From Sphingobacteriales bacterium (GTDB lineage: Bacteria > Bacteroidota > Bacteroidia > Chitinophagales > Chitinophagaceae): a stretch of DNA of 5,549 nucleotides. This document shows, one piece after another, positions 1 through 5,496 of the stretch (the first letter of the stretch is position 1; every line of letters begins with the position of its first letter). Location: positions 1 through 5,549 of the forward strand of contig JAHEZF010000125.1 of the NCBI GenBank assembly GCA_023251215.1, in the 5' to 3' direction. A model generated the notes under the pieces. That model was not told the DNA's origin, did no database searches, and worked only from the letters and a program-made list of their open reading frames with translations. The position numbers and the translations under genes were made by a program.

Positions 1-287
1 TTTTTAAAAAAAATTACGAATTGGAGAACGGCGGTCATAAACACCAGAATTATTATGTTACTGAAAGCTGCGGCATTGCCTGTGGCTTTTTATTAGCAGC
101 CATTCATCATGCAGGACTGACTGCATTAACACATACTCCTTCACCTATGAATTTTTTAAGTAAAGCGCTGAACCGCCCTGAAAATGAAAAGCCCTATTTA
201 CTGATACCAGTAGGTTATCCTGCTGAGGAATGCTGGGTACCCGATTTAAAAAGAAAAAATATCGAAGAAATTACAGTATGGTATTAA
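1..287 (+). CDS. Nitroreductase family protein, C-terminal fragment (5' end outside window)
   Basis: An open frame runs from the window edge (first whole codon at 3) to a TAA at 285-287, giving 94 residues with no upstream stop, so the gene begins outside the window. A TTG at 21 is only an internal codon. The visible part matches the second half of the NAD(P)H/FMN-dependent nitroreductase fold as found in Bacteroidota: a helix reading ESCGIACGFLLAAIHHAGL, a THTPSPM segment followed by a lineage-typical NRPENEKPYLLIPVGYP stretch, and a closing charged tail that ends EEITVWY. The 'PVGYP' turn is characteristic near the C-terminus of this family. Members are soluble flavoproteins that reduce nitro compounds, quinones or other acceptors, but the physiological substrate cannot be told from this fragment. 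Its stop overlaps the stop of convergent rsmI, and no hairpin terminator lies between them. Confidence 0.8.
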   Translation, partial: FKKNYELENGGHKHQNYYVTESCGIACGFLLAAIHHAGLTALTHTPSPMNFLSKALNRPENEKPYLLIPVGYPAEECWVPDLKRKNIEEITVWY

Positions 288-949
288 TCTTTTCCGGCAA
301 TTACAATTACAATCTCGCCTTTCACAGTTTTATCCATAAAATAATTATGCACTTCACGAAGAGTCCCCCTTTTATTTTCTTCAAACATTTTGCTAAGCTC
401 ACGGCTTACGCAGCACAACCGGTCATGGCCAAAATGCTGAATAAATTCTTCCAGTGTTTTAATTAACCTGAGTGGCGATTCATAAAAGATCATCGTTCTT
501 TCTTCTCCAGAAAGTTTTTTTAATACAGTTTGCCTTCCTTTTTTTATGGGTAAAAAACCTTCAAAACAAAACCGGTTGGCAGGTATGCCACTATTGACAA
601 GGGCAGGAATAAATGCTGAAGCGCCGGGAAGGCATTCAACTTTAACTCCCACCTTTATACATTCCCTGATTAATAAAAAAGCAGGATCAGAAATGCCCGG
701 AGTGCCGGCATCGGTGACAACAGCCATTGTTTTACCTTCCAGTAACTGGCTCACCAGGTGCTGCAACACTTTATGTTCATTGTGCTGATGATAAGGAGAA
801 AGCGGTTTAGTGATTCCATAATGATTCAACAAGTTTGACGTGGTTCGGGTATCTTCTGCAAGAATAAGATCAACTTCCTTTAATACTTCAAGGGCCCGAA
901 GTGTAATATCTTTTAAGTTGCCGATGGGTGTGGGAACAAGGTAGAGCAT
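284..949 (-). CDS. rsmI: 16S rRNA (cytidine(1402)-2'-O)-methyltransferase RsmI
   Basis: This 221-residue protein is RsmI, a SAM-dependent enzyme of the tetrapyrrole-methylase fold that 2'-O-methylates C1402 in the ribosomal P site of 16S rRNA. Visible motifs are the N-terminal LYLVPTPIGNLKDIT strand and loop (residues 2-16), AEDTRTT (31-37), the SAM-pocket loop VVTDAGTPGISDP (77-89), LPGASAF (107-113), FEGFLP (129-134) and a C-terminal EIVIVIAG strand. It is shorter than E. coli RsmI (286 aa) because it ends after the methylase core without the C-terminal extension, as is usual in Bacteroidota. I chose the ATG at 949 because family similarity begins there. The frame stays open upstream to a TTG at 1015, but those 22 extra residues read through a palindromic repeat (SSPFRGTGG) and look non-native. 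It is the last gene of the minus-strand cluster, and its TAA overlaps the nitroreductase TAA. Confidence 0.95.
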   Translation of the reverse strand: MLYLVPTPIGNLKDITLRALEVLKEVDLILAEDTRTTSNLLNHYGITKPLSPYHQHNEHKVLQHLVSQLLEGKTMAVVTDAGTPGISDPAFLLIRECIKVGVKVECLPGASAFIPALVNSGIPANRFCFEGFLPIKKGRQTVLKKLSGEERTMIFYESPLRLIKTLEEFIQHFGHDRLCCVSRELSKMFEENKRGTLREVHNYFMDKTVKGEIVIVIAGKD

Positions 950-950
950 G

Positions 951-973
951 CCCCCTGTCCCCCTAAAGGGGGA
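951..973. repeat. Repeat copy A-left (upstream of rsmI)
   Basis: Arm CCCCC (951-955), then a perfect inverted repeat at 958-973: TCCCCC, loop TAAA, GGGGGA. On the minus strand it lies immediately before the rsmI ATG and would be read as SSPFRGTGG if translation began further upstream. Its G-rich minus-strand sequence just 5' of the ATG could influence initiation. Confidence 0.75.
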
Positions 974-1056
974 ACTTAGATTGTTATTACCCTCTTCCTG
1001 ATTAGCGCTGCTCAAAACTGTAAAGTAAATTTTAAATTTAATGAAAATTCAAAACT

Positions 1057-1075
1057 CCCCTTTAGGGGTTGGGGG
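1057..1075. repeat. Repeat copy A-right (contains purS stop codon)
   Basis: Inverted repeat CCCC-TTTA-GGGG (1057-1068) followed by TT and the arm GGGGG (1071-1075). On the minus strand it encodes the last residues of PurS (TPNP), and the TAA stop (1062-1064) lies in the loop region. It is followed on the minus strand by AGTTTTGAATTTTC, a mildly T-rich tract. Confidence 0.75.
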
Positions 1076-1316
1076 TTTCACTTATTTCAAAATATTCCAT
1101 TACCGGATTGGCCAATAATTTTTTACTGGCGTCTTCTGCAATTTTCCGGGCCTGCTCTGCTGAATCCGCATCAATCTGCAGGGTTATATTTTTTCCTATA
1201 CGTACATCTTCTACTTTTCCCAACCCCAGGTTTTGCAAACCATTCATTACGGTTTTGCCCTGTGGATCGAGTAATTCTTTCAGCGGCATTACTTTTACCT
1301 GCACTGTATAAGTCAT
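1062..1316 (-). CDS. purS: Phosphoribosylformylglycinamidine synthase subunit PurS
   Basis: This 84-residue protein is PurS, the small subunit of the three-part FGAM synthase (PurS-PurL-PurQ), which converts FGAR to FGAM with glutamine and ATP in the fourth step of purine synthesis. PurS bridges the amidotransferase PurQ and the catalytic PurL. Length and pattern fit: a first strand YTVQVKVM, the LLDPQGKTV signature (residues 15-23), a helix ending in NLGL, then VEDVRIGKNITLQID, a helix SAEQARKIAEDASKKLLANP, and a last strand MEYFEIS. The final residues TPNP and the TAA are encoded inside a GC-rich palindromic repeat (1057-1075), so the C-terminus is slightly unconventional. The ATG (1314-1316) overlaps the pssA TGA as ATGA, which suggests translational coupling. 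No purL or purQ is visible nearby. Confidence 0.93.
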   Translation of the reverse strand: MTYTVQVKVMPLKELLDPQGKTVMNGLQNLGLGKVEDVRIGKNITLQIDADSAEQARKIAEDASKKLLANPVMEYFEISETPNP

Positions 1317-2128
1317 ACCATTTTATTTTTGAACAACAAAGATACAATTATGTAGGCGCCGATAGTAACCGGTATGGCTGCCCATTGCAAAGTGATCGCT
1401 GAAGCAATGGCAATTACCGCCAGCAGCCACTTGGACATATTTTTTTTAAAAGAATAATCTTTGAATTTGAGATTGATCAATGGAAGATTGCTAACCATCA
1501 GCCAGCTGATCAGTACAATTAATGCATACCAGAACCATTTACTGAGCAATAATTTTATCATCCATAGTTCATTTGAAAACCAGTAAATCAGTGGTAAGGA
1601 TGCAATGACTAATCCTGCTGCAGGAGCAGGCAGCCCTTTGAAAACATCGCTTTGCCCGGCATCTGTATTGAATCTCGCCAACCTGTATGCTGCTGCACAG
1701 GAAATAATAAAGGCAGGCAACAACCATAAAAAATTTACATCAAGTCCATCCTGCTGCTGTGCATAACATAAACGGAGAAACTGGTACACAATAATGGAAG
1801 GAGCTACACCAAAGCTGACAACATCGGCCAGTGAATCGAGTTGTTTACCCATATCGCTGGTAGCCTTAAACAGCCTTGCAACAAATCCATCAAGAAAGTC
1901 AATAACAGATGCAGCAAAAATAAACAATGAGGCGAGCCATATTTTTTCAGGAAGATTGATGAACTGGTTGCCGGTAGCATCAGTTAATGCCAAACCAGAA
2001 TCATCATACACAGGCAAAAGCCCTGACTGGGTAGCAAAAACAATGGCAAGGCAACCGAAAAAAAGATTAAGGAGTGTGAAAAGATTTGGAATACCCCTTA
2101 ACCCCCTAAGGGGGGAATTATTTGTCAT
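1313..2128 (-). CDS. pssA: CDP-diacylglycerol--serine O-phosphatidyltransferase (phosphatidylserine synthase)
   Basis: This 271-residue integral membrane enzyme transfers a phosphatidyl group from CDP-diacylglycerol to L-serine, the committed step to phosphatidylserine and phosphatidylethanolamine. The complete CDP-alcohol phosphatidyltransferase motif D-x2-DG-x2-AR-x8-G-x3-D-x3-D is present: Asp77, Asp80, Gly81, Ala84, Arg85, Gly94, Asp98 and Asp102. Hydrophobic segments lie at roughly 16-34, 65-82, 103-120, 132-147, 170-186, 199-215, 233-249 and 250-266. The N-terminal IPNLFTLLNLFFGCLAIVF is typical of the family, but the 12 residues before it (TNNSPLRGLRG region) are encoded by a palindromic repeat. 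No ATG, GTG or TTG lies between the repeat and the end of the first membrane segment, so translation must start at or upstream of the repeat. I chose the ATG at 2128; a TTG directly before it is the alternative. A polar loop (about 36-63) separates the first two hydrophobic segments. Its stop overlaps the purS start. Confidence 0.93.
   Translation of the reverse strand: MTNNSPLRGLRGIPNLFTLLNLFFGCLAIVFATQSGLLPVYDDSGLALTDATGNQFINLPEKIWLASLFIFAASVIDFLDGFVARLFKATSDMGKQLDSLADVVSFGVAPSIIVYQFLRLCYAQQQDGLDVNFLWLLPAFIISCAAAYRLARFNTDAGQSDVFKGLPAPAAGLVIASLPLIYWFSNELWMIKLLLSKWFWYALIVLISWLMVSNLPLINLKFKDYSFKKNMSKWLLAVIAIASAITLQWAAIPVTIGAYIIVSLLFKNKMV
2094..2115. repeat. Repeat copy B-left (inside pssA N-terminal codons)
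   Basis: Arm CCCC (2094-2097), then an inverted repeat CCCCC-TAA-GGGGG (2102-2114) with one extra G. On the minus strand the codons read SPLRGLRG, in the same reading frame as the SPFRGTGG of copy A-left before rsmI. Confidence 0.75.
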
Positions 2129-2192
2129 CAACTTTAAATTTTTATTTTCAAAAATTAATCAAGCCTGTTATTTTATGAGTAAATCCCAAAAG

Positions 2193-2220
2193 TCCTCCCT
2201 AAAGGGAGGATTTAGGAGGG
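2193..2220. repeat. Repeat copy B-right (contains aminopeptidase stop codon)
   Basis: This is the strongest hairpin of the set: TCCTCCC (2193-2199), loop TAAA, GGGAGGA (2204-2210), with seven perfect pairs. The extra arm AGGAGGG follows at 2214-2220. It differs from the other copies by compensated changes in both arms (CCTCCC/GGGAGG instead of all C/all G), which keep the stem paired. The TAA of the aminopeptidase gene (2212-2214) lies between hairpin and arm. Confidence 0.75.
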
Positions 2221-3504
2221 TTTCATCAACGATTCTATCTCTTCCACAGTAACAGGTATATTCTTCATGAGGTCCTTATTGCCATTACGGGTTATCCATA
2301 GATTGTTCTCGATCCTTACTCCCATTTTCTCTTCTTCAATATAAATTCCGGGTTCTACGGTAAATACCATCCCCGCTTTGATGGGTTCCGTTCTGGTACC
2401 AAGATCATGCACATCCACACCGAGATGATGCGAAATGCCATGATAAAGATATTTCCGGTATGCCCTGTTTTCGGGGTCTTCATTCTTTACATCACTCTTT
2501 TTCAGTAAGCTAATTTTTAAAAATTGTTGTGTGGCTTCCTCACCTACTTTATCGGTATAATCAACAATACTAATTCCCGGTTTCAATAAACTCTTTGCAT
2601 AATCATGTAAATGCAAACAGGTATTATAAACTGTTTTCTGCCTGCGGCCGAATTTTCCGTTCACCGGAACGGTTCGGGTCAGATCAGCATTATAACCGCC
2701 ATATTCAGCGCCAAAATCCATTAATATCAATTCCCCACTTTTACATTCTTCATTGTTTGAAACATAATGCAGGGTTCTTGCCCTGTCGCCACTGGCAATG
2801 ATGCTTCCATAAGCCGGCCCTGTGGCCCGTTGACTCAGGAATGAATGAAATATTTCTGCTTCAATTTCATATTCCATTACACCCGGCTTAATGAATTTAA
2901 GTAACCTCCGGAAAGTATTATCTGTAATATCAATCGCCTTTTGCATTACTTCAATTTCGAGGGCAGTTTTAATTCCACGCAATCCTTTCATGATCTTAGC
3001 AGCTCTCTCATAACGATGCAAAGGGTATCTTGATTTTATTTCATCCACATAACGGTAATCTCTGGACCTGATCAAATTTGCTTTGCGGTCATTTTCATTA
3101 CTGTCCAGGTAAATAGTATCTGCCAGATGTATCCAGGGCTGCAATAAACCATCAAGGGTATCAAGCCATACAACGGTTTTAATGCCACTGGCGGCCTGTG
3201 CTTCATTTATCCTCAATCTTTTTCCATCCCATTTTTCTTTTAATTCGTTGGGTCGAACCAATACCAGCACTTCCCTGTGTTTGGGATCAGGGTTATCAGG
3301 AAATAAGATCACCATGCTGTCTTCCTGTGTAATACCGCTGAGCCAGAAAAGATCGCTGTTTTGTTTGAATGGGTAAATAGCATCGCCGTTTACCGGTACT
3401 TCATCATTGCTGATAAAAATAGCAATCGAATTTTTCTGCATTGCATTGACGAAACGTTCTCTGTTCTTTTTGAAAATCTCAGGGTTAAGTGGTAAATATT
3501 TCAT
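2212..3504 (-). CDS. Aminopeptidase P family protein (Xaa-Pro aminopeptidase, peptidase M24)
   Basis: This 430-residue cytosolic metallopeptidase should remove an N-terminal residue that precedes proline. Residues 1 to about 160 form the AMP_N domain (SNDEVPVNGDAIYPFKQN, DLFWLSGI), followed by the pita-bread M24 catalytic domain. All five dinuclear metal ligands of the family can be placed: Asp263 and Asp274 (DFGAEYGGYNAD), His359 (HGISHH), Glu384 (VEPGIYI) and Glu399 (VRIEN). The accessory histidines are also present (His246 in RTLHY, His366 in DVHD). The length is close to E. coli PepP (about 440 aa). The ATG at 3504 begins MKYLPLNPEIF, the normal family start; the longer frame from a TTG at 3540 adds 12 unrelated residues. 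The last residues and the TAA fall in a palindromic repeat. It is the first gene of the minus-strand cluster. The exact substrate range is inferred from the family. Confidence 0.93.
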   Translation of the reverse strand: MKYLPLNPEIFKKNRERFVNAMQKNSIAIFISNDEVPVNGDAIYPFKQNSDLFWLSGITQEDSMVILFPDNPDPKHREVLVLVRPNELKEKWDGKRLRINEAQAASGIKTVVWLDTLDGLLQPWIHLADTIYLDSNENDRKANLIRSRDYRYVDEIKSRYPLHRYERAAKIMKGLRGIKTALEIEVMQKAIDITDNTFRRLLKFIKPGVMEYEIEAEIFHSFLSQRATGPAYGSIIASGDRARTLHYVSNNEECKSGELILMDFGAEYGGYNADLTRTVPVNGKFGRRQKTVYNTCLHLHDYAKSLLKPGISIVDYTDKVGEEATQQFLKISLLKKSDVKNEDPENRAYRKYLYHGISHHLGVDVHDLGTRTEPIKAGMVFTVEPGIYIEEEKMGVRIENNLWITRNGNKDLMKNIPVTVEEIESLMKPS

Positions 3505-3522
3505 TGAATGTTTTTTACAGCT

Positions 3523-3549
3523 TAAAGATAATCCGGGCAATCTGTCAAA
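3523..3549 (-). promoter_or_regulatory. Weak candidate promoter for the aminopeptidase-pssA-purS-rsmI cluster
   Basis: On the minus strand TATCTTTA (3523-3530) matches the Bacteroidota -7 consensus TAnnTTTG except for the last base. A TTTG lies upstream at 3546-3549, but only 15 bases away, shorter than the usual spacing. It would give a leader of roughly 10-15 bases before the ATG at 3504. Confidence 0.3.
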
Positions 3550-3738
3550 AGCCTGTCAGATATCATAAAGTTGATAACAAGTGGCAAAAATGAATTTTTT
3601 TTAAGGATTTATCTAAAGTTTTCGGGGACTTTCAAAATCAATTGGTAAAGATAATCCTACATCAACCCGTCATATAAATCTTATCCGGTTTTAAAATGTG
3701 CCTTTGACGCTTGATTCTATAGGTATGATTTTGTGCCT

Positions 3739-3746
3739 TACCTTTG
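3739..3746 (+). promoter_or_regulatory. Candidate Bacteroidota -7 element for pckA
   Basis: TACCTTTG is an exact match to the Bacteroidota -7 consensus TAnnTTTG. It would place the transcription start near 3751-3754, about 20 bases before the pckA ATG. A good -33 TTTG at the usual spacing is missing: the nearest options are TTGA at 3711-3714 (a little too far) and TTTG at 3703-3706 (too far). The call therefore rests mainly on the -7 box and its position. Confidence 0.5.
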
Positions 3747-3772
3747 CGGATTAAACAAATGTGCTTGCTGTT

Positions 3773-5377
3773 ATGTCAGTTCCTTCCATCGTTATTCCTA
3801 CTGAGAATCTTTTACGCCTTGGATTAAAAACAACTGAAAATATCCATTATCAAAAAACACCTGAAGAATTGGTGCAGGATACACTTCGTACCGGTGAAGG
3901 TATATTAAATGATACCGGCGCCCTTATAATAAACACAGGTGAGTTTACCGGTCGTTCCCCCAAGGATAAGTTTACAGTAAAAGATGATCAGACCGCAGAA
4001 ACTGTTCACTGGAATGATTTTAATATCCCCATTGAACCAAAATATTTTGACATCATTTACAAAAAAGTGATGGGTTATCTGGATAAACTACCCGAAATAT
4101 GGGTTCGTGACTGCTATACCTGTGCTGATCCACGTTACCGTTTGAACATTCGTGTAGTTACTGAAAAACCATGGAGTAATTTATTTGCCTATAATATGTT
4201 TCTCCGTCCTACAGAGGATGAATTAGAAACTTTTAAAACCGATTGGCATGTGATCGCTGTTCCGGAATTAAAACTGGACTCTAAAGAATGTGGCACCCGT
4301 CAGCATAACGTATCGCTTGTTTCTTTTAAACATAAGATGATACTGGTAGCGGGCAGCGGTTATACCGGTGAAATGAAAAAAGGAATTTTCACCATTCTCA
4401 ATTACATATTACCACATGAAAGAAATGTGTTGAGTATGCACTGCAGCGCCAACATGGGCGATGATGGGGACACAGCCATCTTCTTTGGTCTTAGCGGAAC
4501 GGGTAAAACAACCCTGAGCGCCGACCCCAACAGAAAATTGATTGGGGATGATGAACATGGATGGACGGCTGATAACATTTTTAATTTCGAAGGCGGTTGT
4601 TATGCAAAGTGCATCAACCTGACGGAAGAAAAAGAGCCGGAAATATTTCAAGCTATTCGTCCAGGAGCATTGGTAGAGAATGTTACTTTCTTTCCAGGTA
4701 CGAACAAAATAAATTTTGATGATGCATCTATAACGGAAAACACAAGAGTTTCATACCCGCTGCACTTCATCAGCAATGCTTTAGAACCGTCAATCGGAGG
4801 TTTGCCAAAAAATATTTTCTTTTTAACCTGTGATGCATTTGGCGTTTTACCACCGGTTTCTAAATTAAATCCCGGTCAGGCCATGTATCAATTTATTTCC
4901 GGCTATACTGCAAAAGTTGCAGGTACTGAAGCGGGGGTTACTGAACCTAAACCCACATTCAGTGCTTGCTTCGGAGCCCCGTTCCTGCCATTACATCCGG
5001 GAACATATGCTCATATGCTTGGCGATAAAATGCAGGAACATAAAGTAAATGTGTGGATGATCAATACCGGCTGGACCGGCGGCCCTTATGGCGTGGGTAA
5101 CCGTATGAAGCTTAAAAATACAAGAGCCATGATCACGGCTGCATTGGATGGCAAATTGAATATGGTTGAATATGAGAATCACCCGGTATTTGGCATGGCT
5201 ATTCCAAAAGAATGTCCGGGTGTTCCCACAGAAGTATTGAACCCCCGTAATACCTGGGCTGACAAAAATGCCTATGACGAAAAAGCAAAATACCTTGGCG
5301 GATTATTTTTGAAGAATTTCGAGAAATATGCCAGTGGAGTCAGTAACGAAGTGCTAACTGCCGCACCCAAAATATAA
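3773..5377 (+). CDS. pckA: Phosphoenolpyruvate carboxykinase (ATP)
   Basis: This 534-residue soluble enzyme interconverts oxaloacetate plus ATP and phosphoenolpyruvate plus CO2 plus ADP (EC 4.1.1.49 type), the entry to gluconeogenesis. Its length matches E. coli PckA (540 aa). Seen motifs: substrate-binding Arg61 in GEFTGRSPKDKF, Tyr197 and Lys203 in GYTGEMKKGIF, metal ligand His223 in SMHCSAN, the Walker A loop FGLSGTGKTTL (238-248, Lys245), the metal-binding LIGDDEHGW (Asp259/Asp260), NFEGGCYAK (271-279), Arg325 in ENTRVSYP, TFSACFGAPFLPLHP (395-409) and NTGWTGGPYG (431-440). No catalytic residue appears missing. I chose the ATG at 3773; an in-frame GTG at 3761 would add only four residues and lies close to the predicted transcription start. 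It is divergent from the aminopeptidase gene, has its own promoter-like element and a terminator just downstream, so it is probably monocistronic. Confidence 0.97.
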   Translation: MSVPSIVIPTENLLRLGLKTTENIHYQKTPEELVQDTLRTGEGILNDTGALIINTGEFTGRSPKDKFTVKDDQTAETVHWNDFNIPIEPKYFDIIYKKVMGYLDKLPEIWVRDCYTCADPRYRLNIRVVTEKPWSNLFAYNMFLRPTEDELETFKTDWHVIAVPELKLDSKECGTRQHNVSLVSFKHKMILVAGSGYTGEMKKGIFTILNYILPHERNVLSMHCSANMGDDGDTAIFFGLSGTGKTTLSADPNRKLIGDDEHGWTADNIFNFEGGCYAKCINLTEEKEPEIFQAIRPGALVENVTFFPGTNKINFDDASITENTRVSYPLHFISNALEPSIGGLPKNIFFLTCDAFGVLPPVSKLNPGQAMYQFISGYTAKVAGTEAGVTEPKPTFSACFGAPFLPLHPGTYAHMLGDKMQEHKVNVWMINTGWTGGPYGVGNRMKLKNTRAMITAALDGKLNMVEYENHPVFGMAIPKECPGVPTEVLNPRNTWADKNAYDEKAKYLGGLFLKNFEKYASGVSNEVLTAAPKI

Positions 5378-5404
5378 ATCTAATAAAGTATGGTACTTAT
5401 TTTC

Positions 5405-5438
5405 CCTGACCACAGCGTCAGGAGTTTTTATTTTATTT
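5405..5438 (+). terminator. Rho-independent terminator of pckA
   Basis: A six-base-pair stem CCTGAC (5405-5410) / GTCAGG (5417-5422) with loop CACAGC is followed by AG and the T-rich tract TTTTTATTTTATTT. It begins 28 bases after the pckA stop, the position expected for an intrinsic terminator. A smaller AAGTA/TACTT palindrome lies just before it at 5386-5398. Confidence 0.75.
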
Positions 5439-5496
5439 AACGGTATAAAACGCATCAAATAAAATTTTTATTCAGACATTCCGTTAAGATTTGATA

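Larger units (their letters stand above)
951..1075. repeat. Module A: inverted pair of GC-rich palindromic repeats at the purS-rsmI junction
   Basis: Two copies of a C/G-rich repeat face each other across 83 bases of AT-rich spacer. Each copy is a short hairpin with a TAAA/TTTA loop plus one further C or G run on the outer side. The outer arms touch the genes: the left one lies next to the rsmI ATG and the right one is inside the purS C-terminal codons. The length (125 bp) and design match module B at 2094-2220, which suggests a REP-like or MITE-like unit. The spacer has no gene. Whether it is mobile is inference. Confidence 0.7.
2094..2220. repeat. Module B: inverted pair of GC-rich palindromic repeats at the aminopeptidase-pssA junction
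   Basis: This unit has the same architecture as module A: two inward-facing hairpins, each with an extra outer C/G arm, bounding 77 bases of AT-rich spacer, for a total of 127 bp. The left copy lies inside the pssA coding region and the right copy overlaps the aminopeptidase stop codon, so the whole 83-base intergenic gap is contained in the module. By eye the spacer shows only weak similarity to that of module A, at the level that AT-rich composition alone could produce. Confidence 0.7.
3505..3772. other. Divergent intergenic region between the aminopeptidase and pckA genes
   Basis: These 268 bases hold no credible gene and none of the GC-rich repeats. The region is AT-rich and must carry the promoters for both directions; candidate elements are listed separately. 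I see no riboswitch-like or tRNA-like structure. Confidence 0.7.

Noticed and set aside
951..1075. G-quadruplex formation by the G-runs of the repeat
   Set aside because: Each copy has only two G-runs on one strand within a short distance; four closely spaced runs are not present.
951..2220. CRISPR array
   Set aside because: Only four repeat copies occur, in alternating orientation and with unequal spacing across more than 1 kb, which does not fit direct repeats with uniform spacers.
1794..2252. 152-codon plus-strand open frame opposite pssA
   Set aside because: It is antisense to a gene with an intact catalytic motif, and its translation shows no recognisable domain. It is a by-product of the coding bias of pssA.
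3505..3540. Longer aminopeptidase start at a TTG (3540)
   Set aside because: The 12 added residues show no family similarity, would overlap the candidate -7 element, and the ATG at 3504 gives the standard MKYLPL start.
3540..3561. Possible operator from the repeated CTGTCA and ATCTG/CAGAT arms
   Set aside because: The arms are five bases long with a twelve-base gap and no match to a known site, so they are within chance expectation for this composition.
3761..3772. GTG start for pckA, four codons upstream of the ATG
   Set aside because: It lies within about 10 bases of the predicted transcription start, and the ATG at 3773 is a stronger codon with a typical N-terminus.
4409..4651. 80-codon minus-strand open frame inside pckA
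   Set aside because: It is opposite the conserved nucleotide-binding region of pckA and has no recognisable features.
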